From assembly GCA_013397865.1 (NCBI GenBank), contig VZTI01005559.1:502280-566279 (forward strand): a stretch of 64,000 nucleotides of DNA. The letters run 5' to 3'. The position numbers and the translations under genes were made by a program. The notes under the pieces are model-generated. The model did no database searches. It was not told where the DNA came from and saw nothing but the letters and a program-made list of their open reading frames with translations. Source of the DNA: Struthidea cinerea. Its lineage: Eukaryota > Chordata > Aves > Passeriformes > Corcoracidae. Positions within the stretch are counted from its first letter, which is position 1. Every line of letters starts with the position of its first letter. This document shows positions 55,301 through 63,400 of this stretch, in pieces.

Positions 55301-58300
55301 GCTTCCATGTGCAACTCTGTAGGCCAGGATGAAACTTTACCTTCATCAAGTGTTTTGCTCTAAGCACAAACTTTCTTGCAAATGTAAAGCTGGCAAAGAA
55401 TATACCCTAGACAATGAGTCATTTTAAAATATGAGCAGTCAAATATAACTGACCCCACCTTCCTGATCTTCAACTGGTTTTTGGATTGTTATGCATCATC
55501 TTTATGGGAGATCTGAAACCAGAACCCAAGTTTTCACCTGTTTACCAAGCTACATAGCCACTGCCTAAACAAACAAAAAGATGGGAAATAACCTGCCTCC
55601 TCTTGGATTCAGAGTTAATAAATCTGAGTTCTCTGTGGTGCTCTTAAGTAAGGCAGTAATAGCTGACTGTCACCCAAAAGACAGCCCTACACAGAGCAAC
55701 TGTATTTGGCTCACTTAAGGTTTCTCTGCTGGTCACCAGCTGCCCCTATAAGGAAAGACAAGCTGGTCCTGAGGTCTATTATGTATTGGAGAAGAAAACC
55801 ACAAATCCTTGAGGAGCTAACACCATCACAAAATTTGCTTAAGAGCCTCTAGACAAACTAAGCATAATCAGTAAAACTTCTACTCTTACAAATGTGAGAT
55901 CAACACAAGTGGGTCTCTCTTTGGCAACATGAATGCATTATTCTCCACATTTTATTTTTTCTGCTTTCTCTATACAGGCTTCGTTGCCCAAACCCCAAAA
56001 AGGTGTTGTTAGCCATAAAAATCAAGTTACTATCTTAATCCTTTATTTTCACTAATGGCAATTTCCCCACAAAATTTATCAAAAACTGATAAACAAAACA
56101 AGATTAAACATATTTTTATTTCAGCTAAGTTATTTAGTTCAACTTTCAAGATGCTCATTCATCAGTCCTGCCTTCTCTACTGGACTTTTATTTGCCTGAA
56201 TTCAAGTTTCCAAACCCAAGTAATCTTCATTCATTTTGCTACCTCACTATAAGCAGTACTTCTGCTGTCTTTCATTCCCTTTATAAGGGTGGTTTCAGTC
56301 TTTGGTTATTTGCCTAAAACCTTTGTAAAACAGAGAACTGAGTATTTCAGCTACCTATCTTATCCACAATCCTCATTCTTTCTTCAAGTATTTTTGATGC
56401 TGACAACACATCAGCAGAATAGTTGTAGGTTCTCCATTTTAATCACCTCAACTTTCATTTCTCTTGAATACTCATATTTGGTATTTCATCTTGACTCAGA
56501 AGTCCCCTTCCTTTTCTAACAGTTTTGATCAAGATCTGAATCTTGGCTCAAGTCAATAAAAGTATTCCTTAGGATCAAAGATTCTTACCTTTGGTTTTTT
56601 GATCTGTGACCTGCAAATTAAGAGCAAGAATGTAAATAGAGTTTTAAGCAGCTCAAAACAAACATTGAACAGATTGTGCTAAATCACAACCTTAATATAT
56701 TAGCACAAGAACAGAATTTATTGTTGAATAAAAACAACCAACCGATGAACTACAAGTCTAAATAGTATTCCTAGTTATATACACACACATACATATATAT
56801 ACACAAGAAGTTTTCAAAAGTACTACAAATTCTGTAATAACTCTGATGTAGAAGTCCCTGGCAGAAACAATCATTACTTCACTCATGATGATTTTTAAGT
56901 ACTTGACCCTCCTCCTCATCCCAAATATGGCTTCCAAAGCACAAACAGACATGCTCTATAGCATGACAGTTCTCTTGGATTTTGGAGGTGAAGTATTGCA
57001 GTTAAAGTGTAACAAAGGCTTCTTTCTATGAGAGTATCCTTACAGCAGACTGTTGGGGCCTGAAGTAACCACAGCAGTCTGTCTCTCTGCCATCTTCCCA
57101 CTTCACCTTTCCCAGAACATCTCTTCCAAGGAGAAGTAATTCTAAACCTTACTGGATTCATTTCCACACTTAGAAAAAGTACCAGCAACACCTATAAAGG
57201 AAATCTACTGAATGCAACAAGAAGTCAATGACTGAAATGAGCATTCACACTGGCCAACATACTCAATGGGTTTTGCTGCATTGTTTCAGCATAGCAGATT
57301 TCAAGCTACAGTAGTGACAAACACATCACTGGTATATTCTCTGGAATCATGTGTATTGTAGCATTTTTTGAACCTGTCCATCATGAGTTCCACTACACAA
57401 TAATGAAAAAACCCTAAAGACCATCATGTGTCAGGTTCTATGACACCTATTCTTAAAAGAAATTGCTGAACTAGTCCATAATTCTGGAAAGCACACAGCG
57501 ACAGTATAGAATAATGAAAGCACAAGTAAAAAGCAGTTTATTGTTGAAACTAACCAAGCTAGAACTCCTTTGTATGGTAAAGAATAAAAAGACAAACTGC
57601 ACTAAATTGCTAATTGCAAAGTTGAAAACTGCAATATGCAAAGTGGAACACTCACTAAAATACAAAATCTTAAGCATTGTAACTTCACAGACATACACTA
57701 TCCCAAAGTCTCACAGACAATAAAAATGCACCTGTACCAAAACTGTGTCTGTACCAAGCCAGACATCAATTTTCAACCTCATTTATGAAAAATCCTGTAT
57801 GCATCAAATTACACCTTCTTCTGCAACAGTTAAAAATTCTGTTACACCCTGATGCTTCACTACTAAAGGAAAAGGGGAAAACAAAAATTCATTAATACAA
57901 TCTAGTACTGATGATAAGATTACTATAGTCGACAGTAGCCATGTTTAGTAAATTAGTAACTTGTCTACTTGGAAAAAAAAACATTTTACCGAATCTTTGA
58001 AGAATTCTATGTGATAAAAACACATTACTTTAGATGAAAAAAACCAACCAAAAAACTTCTGCTTATAATGTCTCTTTCTCCTAGTCAGAATGATCTGGTT
58101 TTGTGATTGCTTTTGTCTAAAACTCGAAAGCTGAAAAAATGTGACAGTGTCTCAGATCTACAGCTGTCATCTCTGTGGGTAACCTATGAGCATCAGCAGG
58201 GCGGGAGCAGCTACAGTGAATGGGAAAGTGGAATAAAGCTCAGCCTACTGACAAGCTACCAAACAGCCCCTGGACACCAACCACAGGTATTTTAAGCTGT

Positions 58301-60463
58301 GAACTTGCTTGTATAACCGCTCTTTAAGTGATTTTAAAAAAAACTTAATTTTTAAGTTTCAGATGATCCAGACAGAACGATTATTTCATGCTAAGCAAAC
58401 TTAGTTTGAAAACAGTACCCTGAAATCATTGCTGCTTATTTGGTGAACGCCTCCACAGTCATTAAGAATGAACACACACATTTATGTTTTATCCATTCGA
58501 CTGCCCGTTTTGCTATTCTTATGTATCTCCAACTATTACTATGAAGTCTGGCTGCTAGGAGATTAAATCACTTAGTCTTTACCCTTCCTGAGAGTGTGGC
58601 AGAATATGTACTGCACAACTTAGTACGTGAGAGACCACATAGGAAAGCTGGCAAATCTCTTTTGTATTCAAAGCACCAATTCCTCAGTAAATACAGCACT
58701 GTTATCAAGATGATCAGCACAGCCTTTTCAAGTTTCCCTTTTATCATCGAATATCAGCACACAATCCTCAAGTCTCTACTCTTTATTCATAAGGGTCTGC
58801 TCCTCCTGGTTTCTACATACATTTTCTGTACTTGAACATTAAACAGCACCAACACTGAGGCAAAAAGACACTGGAGAGACCTTATCCTGTAGCTACTGCT
58901 CTTCTGCACTGTTATTTGGGGATGTATCAACTGGATGAAGACAACACGTACATTTATCTGCACCCAATTTAAACTGATAGACTCAAATTGGTGAAAAAGC
59001 CAGATTAAAAAAGACCCTGGATAAGCCAAAATTTAACTGAAGTTGGTGCTGTCTGTTCTTAGCAGAAACCCACAGAATCTAAGAGTAAACACCTGATCTT
59101 TCATCACCTGATCTGTTGTTACTGAAGCAACTGAAAGACAGACTACTGAAAGAAAGTAAAGCCTTCTGCTCTCAGTTTCACATAATCATTGAGGTTGGAA
59201 GGGACAGCCTCTGGACATCTAATCCACATTTCCCACCCCTGTCCCCAAGAGGCTCCTCAATTCAAAACAAAATCATCAAAACTAGATTGCACAGGACCAC
59301 ATCCAACTCAGTTTTGAGCGTCTAAAGACAGAGGCACCACAGCCCCTCTGGGAAACCTTTTCCAGTGGTTGCCCAGTCACATACACGCACAAAAAAGGAG
59401 CCTTTTTATGATTAAGCAGACTTTCAATACATGCATGATGCCTTGTGCTTTGCCACTGGGGACCGTGGAGAAGAGTCTGCCTCCATTTTTTTACTCCCTT
59501 CCTCGAAGTATTTATATACATTGATGAAATCCCCCAAGCCTTCTCTCCTCCAGGATGAACAGTCAGAACACTCCCAGCCTCTCCTCATTTGTCAGATCCT
59601 CCAGTCCCTTAATCATCCTAAAGGCATTTTGCTGGACTTGTTCCAGTGTGGTTGTACCTATCTTATACTGGGAAGCCTTGAAAGGATTTTACCACTAAAA
59701 AGCACGTAAAACGCCGTAAGAGACTCAAGTTCATGTGTCAAGTTAATTCCTAGAACAACCTAACAGATTTTTTACAGACCTTCTAATACATCAAGTCTCA
59801 TACTCATTTTCTGAGCAGAACCAATTTTTGGTGACTTATCAATTTTCCACAACTCACACCTGACCTGATACACTCCAGCAAAAGTGCTATTAGCTACAGA
59901 AAATGTAAAATGCAAGTGATACTTAGCAAAAAAGTAACTGGAATCTTCAGTAGTAAATATTTCATATAAACTTGCTTAAGAATTAAAAAACCAAAAACAA
60001 CCCAAAAAAATCTTCCTGCTTTAATAAATATTTACTCAACTTTACTGCAAGAACTGCAAAAGCCCATCAGTATTTCCATCCACAAACACCTCAAACAAGC
60101 AGCAGTTTAGTAGAGAGAGAGCAAAAGAAGCCATATTAAGTAACTTAAATACTTTATACCAAAAAGCTTCTTTTACTTTACAAAGCACACTAAGGAGAAG
60201 AAATGTCCAAGATAAACATTTTGGTTCCAGAAAAAAGATGCAAAAAAGTGTCTTTAAAGAAGCACTACTCTAAACAACCAATTTTTAAGTTCAAATACAA
60301 ACAACTTAACATCTTATTACCACCAATACTACTTATGTTTCAGCTGGATAAAAGAATTCAAATATCGAAACGCACCTTCTGAGCGGAGTCCTTCTTTTTC
60401 TTATCCTCTTTCTTCCTTTTCTTGTCTTCCATTAACTGTTCTTCCCTTTCTTGCTCCTTTTCT
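18912..60463 (-). CDS. TNRC6B: TNRC6B (GW182-family microRNA silencing scaffold), 22 coding exons, 5' end outside window
   Basis: TNRC6 proteins bind Argonaute through tryptophans in GW/WG repeats and recruit PABP, PAN2-PAN3 and CCR4-NOT to repress microRNA targets, mainly in cytoplasmic P-bodies (established for the family). The order seen is: lysine/glutamate-rich N terminus (about residues 3-38), GW-repeat Argonaute-binding region (about 155-1040), Q-rich segment (about 1232-1340), PAM2-like motif EFQPGVPW (about 1472-1479), RRM (about 1640-1715) and a Trp-containing C tail ending in GGGSDSI. The coding exons sum to 5479 bases; adding ATGAG upstream gives 1828 codons including stop. Similarity is to TNRC6B rather than TNRC6A or TNRC6C, and the ADSL neighbour agrees with human chromosome 22 synteny (recalled). 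The start codon is not in the window because the first visible exon begins inside an Arg codon. Nothing suggests a pseudogene. Confidence 0.97.
19303..19813 (-). other. TNRC6B: Last TNRC6B intron (511 bases)
   Basis: Splits a Met codon inside the RRM. It includes an AAAAC-type repeat at about 19507-19537. Nothing else seen. Confidence 0.9.
19814..19953 (-). CDS. TNRC6B: TNRC6B coding exon, central RRM
   Basis: 140 bases, about residues 1652-1697: [46 protein letters not shown]. The acceptor is TTCCTCAG and the donor CACAT|GTAAGC. A Met codon is split across the junction (AT|G). It is essentially identical to human apart from RYST to RYNT. Confidence 0.96.
21791..21861 (-). CDS. TNRC6B: TNRC6B 71-base exon, start of RRM
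   Basis: Codes [20 protein letters not shown] then TPQ (about residues 1628-1651). YWLVLHNL is the first beta strand of the RRM. The acceptor is AATTTGCAG and the donor ACAG|GTATTT. Phase runs from 1 to 0. The family's RRM lacks normal RNP aromatic residues and is not thought to bind RNA in the usual way. Confidence 0.95.
22342..22566 (-). CDS. TNRC6B: TNRC6B coding exon, [10 protein letters not shown] block before RRM
   Basis: 225 bases, about residues 1554-1627: [54 protein letters not shown]. The acceptor is ATCTTCTAG and the donor TCTG|GTGAGA. The Trp residues lie in the M2 part of the silencing domain that contacts CCR4-NOT (family knowledge). Both borders are phase 1. Confidence 0.95.
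24714..25074 (+). mobile_element. Truncated ERVL-type LTR (5' portion)
   Basis: Begins TGCTGGTTTTGGCTGGGATA and continues with the order of motifs I know from a common avian LTR: GTATGGGGCTGTGTTTTGGA, GCAGTGCTTACACAG, GGGGTGCACAAGAAG, GGATATTGCATACCATATG, a TATA box (TATAAA at 24988-24993) and TTTTCCCAAG. The 3' part with the poly(A) signal and terminal CA is missing, and no internal retroviral genes are seen. It is antisense to TNRC6B. Family assignment is from memory. Confidence 0.75.
25158..25253 (-). CDS. TNRC6B: TNRC6B 96-base exon
   Basis: Codes [20 protein letters not shown] then [11 protein letters not shown] (about residues 1522-1552). The acceptor is CCCTTTGATAG with a long CT repeat just upstream as pyrimidine tract; the donor is TCAG|GTATGC. 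It is identical over most of its length to human TNRC6B (recalled). Both borders are phase 1. A truncated LTR begins about 80 bases past the donor. Confidence 0.95.
25270..25294. repeat. AG dinucleotide repeat forming a splice pyrimidine tract
   Basis: About eleven AG units on the plus strand read as CT on the gene strand, 17-41 bases upstream of the acceptor of the 96-base TNRC6B exon. Confidence 0.92.
25513..25659 (-). CDS. TNRC6B: TNRC6B coding exon, PAM2 core
   Basis: 147 bases, about residues 1472-1520, [20 protein letters not shown] through [15 protein letters not shown] is the PAM2-type peptide that binds the MLLE domain of PABPC1 in GW182 proteins (family knowledge). The acceptor is CTGTCCCAG and the donor ACAG|GTAAAA. 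Both borders are phase 1, so skipping would remove PAM2 in frame. Confidence 0.95.
25660..30195 (-). other. TNRC6B: TNRC6B intron (4.5 kb)
   Basis: Contains the probable old CR1 relic (26.8-27.2 kb) and a 22-A run at about 27482-27503. A 108-codon plus-strand ORF at 28593-28919 is unexplained but has no supporting signal. Confidence 0.8.
26765..27185. repeat. Probable ancient CR1-type LINE relic
   Basis: ATTGGGTCAGAACTGTGGTC followed by CATCTAG resembles the old amniote CR1 phrase ending TGGTCCATCTAGCCCAGTA, and later parts (GATGGGAAAAAAGCTCCCAT) look repeat-like. It is heavily diverged; borders are approximate. Confidence 0.35.
30196..30372 (-). CDS. TNRC6B: TNRC6B coding exon, leading into PAM2
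   Basis: 177 bases, about residues 1414-1471: [20 protein letters not shown] through [13 protein letters not shown]. The acceptor is ATGCTTCAG and the donor CCAG|GTATTA. The final residues form the N-terminal half of the PAM2-like PABP-binding motif, completed by the next exon. Both borders are phase 1. Confidence 0.95.
30551..30685 (-). CDS. TNRC6B: TNRC6B coding exon, [20 protein letters not shown] block
   Basis: 135 bases, about residues 1369-1412, from [10 protein letters not shown] to ANMHKN. The acceptor is GTTTCACAG and the donor AATG|GTGAGA. The core [17 protein letters not shown] lacks the Ser that human has in QWTSMMEG (recalled). Both borders are phase 1. Confidence 0.95.
31076..31250 (-). 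CDS. TNRC6B: TNRC6B coding exon, ARMVSALQ block, tandem donor
   Basis: 175 bases, [17 protein letters not shown] through GQIPGYGS (about residues 1310-1368). The acceptor is ATTTGCAG. At the donor end TTCAGGTGGTAAGT offers two sites three bases apart. I chose the first (CAG|GTGGTA) because it yields GYGSGF as in human (recalled); the second (GTG|GTAAGT) is the better consensus, would extend the exon to 31073 and adds one Gly. Confidence 0.93.
31480..31581 (-). CDS. TNRC6B: TNRC6B coding exon with nine-unit CAG (polyGln) run
   Basis: 34 codons, ACQLLL, nine Gln, then [19 protein letters not shown] (about residues 1276-1309). All nine Gln codons are CAG, so the tract is a pure trinucleotide repeat (plus-strand CTG at about 31537-31563). 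The acceptor is ATCTTGTAG and the donor ACAG|GTGTGT. The family name (trinucleotide repeat containing) reflects such tracts. Phase is 0 at both ends. Confidence 0.95.
32108..32239 (-). CDS. TNRC6B: TNRC6B coding exon, start of Q-rich region
   Basis: 44 codons, [18 protein letters not shown] through [10 protein letters not shown] (about residues 1232-1275). The acceptor is TTCCATGCAG and the donor TTA|GTAAGT. It matches human [18 protein letters not shown]. It begins the Gln-rich low-complexity part that helps GW182 proteins enter P-bodies (family knowledge). Both borders are phase 0. Confidence 0.95.
33300..33425 (-). CDS. TNRC6B: TNRC6B coding exon, [10 protein letters not shown] segment
   Basis: 42 codons, [20 protein letters not shown] through [10 protein letters not shown] (about residues 1190-1231). 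The acceptor is TTTTATAG and the donor CCAG|GTAAGG. It aligns with human [16 protein letters not shown]. It has no in-frame ATG near its start, so it is easily missed by ORF scanning. Both borders are phase 0. Confidence 0.94.
33426..37010 (-). other. TNRC6B: Two TNRC6B introns around the 171-base exon
   Basis: Introns 35834-37010 and 33426-35662. A short direct repeat (CCTACCATAATACTGTGC at about 34577 and 34605) is the only structure noticed. Confidence 0.8.
35663..35833 (-). CDS. TNRC6B: TNRC6B coding exon, Ser/Pro-rich segment
   Basis: 57 codons from [18 protein letters not shown] to SPQNFAARQ (about residues 1133-1189). The acceptor is CTGCTTCAG and the donor ACAA|GTAAGC. Ser-Pro pairs such as [14 protein letters not shown] could be phosphorylation sites (inference). 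Both borders are phase 0. Confidence 0.96.
37011..37159 (-). CDS. TNRC6B: TNRC6B coding exon, [16 protein letters not shown] block
   Basis: 149 bases, about residues 1083-1132, [18 protein letters not shown] through SGPYFEK, very close to human. The acceptor is TTTTTTTACAG and the donor GAAG|GTGAGA. The segment is rich in charged residues and highly conserved among TNRC6 paralogues. Confidence 0.96.
37160..41785 (-). other. TNRC6B: TNRC6B intron (4.6 kb)
   Basis: The longest complete intron in the window. AT-rich, with no repeat or RNA gene that I can identify. Confidence 0.85.
41786..41831 (-). CDS. TNRC6B: TNRC6B 46-base exon
   Basis: Codes [15 protein letters not shown] plus the first base of a Gly codon (about residues 1068-1083). 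The acceptor is TTCCCCCAG and the donor GTAG|GTGCGT. It aligns with human [16 protein letters not shown]. The length is not a multiple of three; skipping would shift the frame. Confidence 0.94.
41832..44413 (-). other. TNRC6B: Two TNRC6B introns around the 75-base exon
   Basis: Introns 43205-44413 and 41832-43129. They carry A-rich stretches (about 42478-42493 and 42780-42870) and no recognised elements. Confidence 0.85.
43130..43204 (-). CDS. TNRC6B: TNRC6B 75-base exon
   Basis: 25 codons, [18 protein letters not shown] then FSNMGLL (about residues 1043-1067). The acceptor is TTTCCAG and the donor CTA|GTAAGT. It matches human [18 protein letters not shown] closely. Both borders are phase 0. 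It is missed by ATG-to-stop ORF calling because it is so short. Confidence 0.94.
44414..44592 (-). CDS. TNRC6B: TNRC6B coding exon, [10 protein letters not shown] block
   Basis: 179 bases, about residues 984-1042, starting [17 protein letters not shown] and ending GGKKTQMK. It contains the acidic SWEEEEEGG run, two GW/SW motifs and a Ser-rich stretch. The acceptor is TTTCTAAAG and the donor AAG|GTAAAA. Relative to human it has one extra residue in KKTQMK (KKQMK in the recalled human protein). Phase runs from 1 to 0. Confidence 0.95.
46141..46274. repeat. Near-identical 38-base repeat units on either side of the gap
   Basis: 46141-46178 and 46237-46274 align over 38 bases with two differences; both contain TTTATTCCTAATTCTGCCAG. 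The left unit is preceded by an A run. It may be a minisatellite with unresolved copies or an assembly overlap. Confidence 0.85.
46179..46236. other. Assembly gap (58 N) within a TNRC6B intron
   Basis: Run of N bounded on both sides by nearly identical 38-base units (36 of 38 the same), so the gap lies inside a tandem or duplicated repeat. Confidence 0.99.
47655..47813 (-). CDS. TNRC6B: TNRC6B coding exon, symmetric 159-base probable cassette
   Basis: Codes [13 protein letters not shown], then SAWGEP, PGWGEV and [10 protein letters not shown], ending NAMKS (about residues 930-983). This matches the extra segment of the long human TNRC6B isoform (recalled) and adds four Trp motifs. The acceptor is CCTTTGTGCAG and the donor TCTA|GTGAGT. 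Both borders are phase 1 and the length divides by three, so inclusion and skipping both stay in frame: G|TC makes Val when included, G|GT makes Gly when skipped. Confidence 0.93.
48455..48815 (+). mobile_element. CR1 LINE 3' end
   Basis: Translates in part as [37 protein letters not shown] and HQGRF, the usual C-terminal CR1 reverse-transcriptase region; a frameshift after RKNF separates it from the following AGGCTGCCCAGGGAAGGGG/CATCCCTGGAGGTATTC part. It ends in TTGGACTCAATC/TTAAAGG and a remnant of the terminal repeat. 5'-truncated, inactive, antisense to TNRC6B, in the intron between the large GW exon and the 159-base exon. Confidence 0.92.
49111..51438 (-). CDS. TNRC6B: TNRC6B large exon, GW-repeat Argonaute-binding region
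   Basis: 2328 bases, 775 full codons (about residues 155-929). It starts after TCTTTTAG with [17 protein letters not shown] and ends ...MTSKSQAS at ATCAG|GTACTA. It is packed with GW, WG and SW motifs (for example [27 protein letters not shown]), low in complexity and Ser/Asn/Gly rich, as expected of an intrinsically disordered Argonaute-binding domain. The conserved block [20 protein letters not shown] lies about 420 codons into the exon. A Gln-rich run with one His interruption (about 49410-49452) stands where human has Gln/Pro repeats. A 263-codon ORF in another frame of this exon is a shadow caused by base composition. Confidence 0.97.
51439..54776 (-). other. TNRC6B: TNRC6B intron with GC donor (3.3 kb)
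   Basis: Starts GCGAGT and ends TTTTCTTTTAG. No repeat recognised. A 114-codon plus-strand ORF at 52878-53222 has no similarity I can name and no splice context. Confidence 0.8.
54777..55121 (-). CDS. TNRC6B: TNRC6B coding exon, basic/proline-rich conserved segment, GC donor
   Basis: 345 bases coding from [10 protein letters not shown] to QSDSGTAT (about residues 40-153). It includes the conserved [18 protein letters not shown] block and the [12 protein letters not shown] stretch, both nearly identical to human TNRC6B. The acceptor is TTTTGCAG. At the other end the frame demands ACAG|GCGAGT, a GC rather than GT donor, joined to AT-TCA of the next exon to make Asp-Ser. No GT in reach keeps the frame. 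Confidence 0.93.
55122..56588 (-). other. TNRC6B: TNRC6B intron (1.5 kb)
   Basis: Lies between the microexon and the 345-base exon. Nothing recognised beyond its splice signals. Confidence 0.85.
56589..56610 (-). CDS. TNRC6B: TNRC6B 22-base microexon
   Basis: Codes VTDQKTK plus the first base of a Val codon. It is bounded by AATTTGCAG on the acceptor side and AAAG|GTAAGA on the donor side. It is needed to join the preceding exon (ending in phase 0) to the next one (starting with two bases of a codon), and human has VTEQKTKVPEV at the same place (recalled). It is too short for ORF-based detection. The length is not a multiple of three, so skipping shifts the frame. Confidence 0.93.
56611..60375 (-). 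other. TNRC6B: TNRC6B intron (3.8 kb)
   Basis: Contains the CR1 at 59.2-59.7 kb and a CA/TA-rich tract at about 56780-56804. Otherwise AT-rich sequence with nothing recognised. Confidence 0.85.
59181..59690 (-). mobile_element. CR1 LINE 3' end
   Basis: Reads on the plus strand from AATCATTGAGGTTGGAAGGG (the reversed CR1 3' end) through AGGCACCACAGCCCCTCTGG, CCTTTTCCAGTGG and CTCCAGGATGAACAG to GCTGGACTTGTTCCAGT. This is the 3' untranslated and terminal part of an avian CR1 in reverse orientation, so sense with respect to TNRC6B. 5'-truncated and inactive. Confidence 0.92.
60376..60463 (-). CDS. TNRC6B: TNRC6B coding exon (first in window), charged N terminus
   Basis: 88 bases: one base finishing an Arg codon, then 29 codons, [18 protein letters not shown] followed by more Lys/Asp and ending SAQK. 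The acceptor is TTTTGGCAG and the donor AAG|GTGCGT. The human short-start isoform opens MREKEQE (recalled), so the preceding exon should end ATGAG; other human isoforms join a longer N terminus here. The segment is lysine- and glutamate-rich, probably helical. The last codon is complete, so the next exon starts in phase 0. Confidence 0.95.
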
Positions 60464-63400
60464 CTGCCAAAACATGAAAAACAATGGTCTGAGCACAACC
60501 AAGTCGTACAAGAGCCACACATACTATAAAAACCTCTTCCCTGCAAGAAAAGCAGTCAAACTACCAGATTCCTCTTATCATACTTCATTTCCATTTGAGG
60601 GTTTCAGATGAATTGTGATAAGAAAAGCACCTTCTAGCTCAGTACGGCCACAATCATGCCACATGCTGCATAAAGGAAAATTCCTTTATTCACATCAGGT
60701 CTGTTATGGCAGTTCCCTACATATATTAATCACATGCCTGATAGCAGAAAATATCTTCAAGACATTTTGGCTAAAGTACTCTTATAATTGGGTCATGCTA
60801 TTATTTAACGAAGAGTCTCATGAATCTTTTCATATGGTAAAAAAAAAAAAGGAAGTTGTAATTTAATATAAGATAGTTTGGTCTGATACAACATTTATCT
60901 TCACAAGGGGAAGAGATTATTCTATTGCCTGTAGCTATGTCACTTGTAAGAGACTAGAAGTGTCACATCAAATCAAACCTATCATTTGTTATACAAATCT
61001 CTAATTTAATTTCTAGGCTATTGTACCCACCCACAGAATTTTTGTGATGAAACTTGTAATACAAATTACTTTCCAGGGAATCTATTTTTTCCCACAAGAA
61101 CATTCTTTCAAAAAAAGGAAAAAAAATATATGCAGCTGCTATTGTTGTCAAGCCATCATCTTGTTGCTATGTTCTGTATCAAATAAGAAAGTACCATGGA
61201 ACAGTTAATTTACTGCATGTATAAACTACTGGCTGAGTTGTTTCTATGGTGAATCACATTTTTATTAACCAGTTCTCTTCACCTCCTTAAAAAGAAATTT
61301 AAGGCCAAGTTTCCAGCTTACTTGGAGTAATTTCTTTTTATAGGGAAAGGTTAAGACAAAGATCGTTAATGTAAAAAGGTGATCTGACAGATGAGGAGTA
61401 GGATCAGAGACTCTATGAATGGGAACCAAATAACAAGTATAATCCACAATATTTCAGAAGAAAATTTTATAAAAACCAGAACAACATTACAAACAAAACT
61501 GGAGTTTATAATAGTACTGAACTATTTCTTGTATTTATGCTTAAATCAAAGGTCTTTTTTGATCACAGTTTAAAAAACTTAAGAGTTGAGTTGGCTTGGC
61601 AGTCACATCATACAAACTTTCCCTTGAATTGCATTTATATGGTAAAGGTAATATCTTTATTTTCATTTTCACTAAATATGCCCAAGCCAGTGTGCAAAGA
61701 GACATTTACACAACTGATTCCTACAAAAATGTTTTGAGATGTTATGTACCAATAGCTTCCCGATGGAGGACTTCCAAGAACTCTCTAAATGACAAGGGTT
61801 CTATAGAGAGCAGTAAATGTCTTCCTGGTTTCCTGAAGTTGGGCTCTCTTCATACATGGATAAAATTGGTAAGGGCAAGATGAGTCCTTAGTAACAACAT
61901 CCTGAGGTTACCACCAAATGCAGTTACTACCCAATCTTTCAGCAAAGCACTGGGGAGCTTAGTACAGTTTGCATTGTCTGACACAGCACTGAGACAATTT
62001 TTCATTTTCTCTGAGCCATAGATTGCAAGCAATATGAAAAAGCCCTCCTGTGACACCCTCATCATCCAAAGTTGCTATGACTTCAAATTATGTTTACTAT
62101 TGTACTGTCAAGCTACATATACCTTTTGGGCTGCAGTACAAGTTACAAGTACACTATTTCCAAAAAACTTTCTTGCAGCAGTCAAATGTCTGAGAAGAAG
62201 TTTAAAAGTTTAAAAAGAGCTGTCTCAAAAGAGCTGCTGAAAAATGGTAGGATCAAAATACAAAATAACTTCTAGTAACTGCCTGGCACACATGCAGCCT
62301 TCTACTTAAAAGCACTTTCCTTACTTTTGTGAGCAGAAGAGAAGGGAATAGAAAAGAAAGAGAAAAGAGTCACATACACAATTGTAGGTGCTAAAAAGCT
62401 AGAAGCTGAGAGATTCTTCAGCCTTTTCTCAATATTCTGCGAGAAGACTGTCTTTCCTATGTAAACTATTTTAAACAAGGTCACAGTTTCATAAACTTCT
62501 TGCACTCGCAGGCTGTTTTGCAAGATTGTTATGGCTTTGACTTCGAAAATATTTTAGAATAGGGGGGGGGGGGCTTGGCCAATCCTCTCAAGGGGTGGAT
62601 GGCCGAGGAACCAATTACCTATTGCCACTCAACACACTTTTGCGATCTATCCTATATAGTAGTCAGAAAATTATTGAAGAAGAAGCTTCGGCTTCCACTT
62701 GTTCACGAGCCTGGACTCTGTGTCGTTTTCTTTATGCGCCTCAGACGTAACAGCGACACACAGTCACAGCTGAAGCTATGGCTTACAGTGACATGCAGCA
62801 CTAAAAAGATCCAGGGACAAAAGATTCATAGCTGGAAAGTAATCACCTGGTTATGGTCTGCCTTTGTGGTAAATTTAGGACATGGAGATCGCTATTGCTG
62901 CTGCCTTGTTTTTTGATCAACGTGGACTAAGGCTGCAAAGAAGCCCTTTGTTTTGCGTGACAACCTCCCCTTCTGCTCTTTCACTGGAGATGCAATATTT
63001 AATATTCCATTGGGTGCATCCTCAACAACCACAATATAGCAGCAACCAGTACTTAGTTTACTTTATTCAGGCTTCAATTCATGTAAGCTCTACTAAGGTG
63101 GAAGGGACCTATGTGAGCACTTGGGCAACGTCACATGTATGAGACCATAGAGCTCCTGACAAAGAGCTGAGTGAAAACTCACAAACACATCAGAAGTACG
63201 AAGTTATACTTTCCAAATGACAGAGCAAGAACAGATGCTAACAATGTACAGCCATGATGAAAGTTCACTGAATTAGAAGGGTAAATATCTTATTGTTATT
63301 TTGGGTATCACACGTGCTGTCTTCCCAATTCCACTCTTCGATGCATTTCACTAACATTTGTTTTATGATCAATGATATTCCTTTTCAGCAGGGTACAAGA

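Noticed and set aside
62055..62065. ATGAGGGT on the minus strand as the missing start-codon exon
   Set aside because: The exon should end ATGAG directly before GT; here an extra G would put the next exon out of frame, and no upstream exon context is seen.
62575..63142. Overlapping plus-strand ORFs after the G run
   Set aside because: Considered as a mobile-element or gene fragment, but no motif could be recognised.
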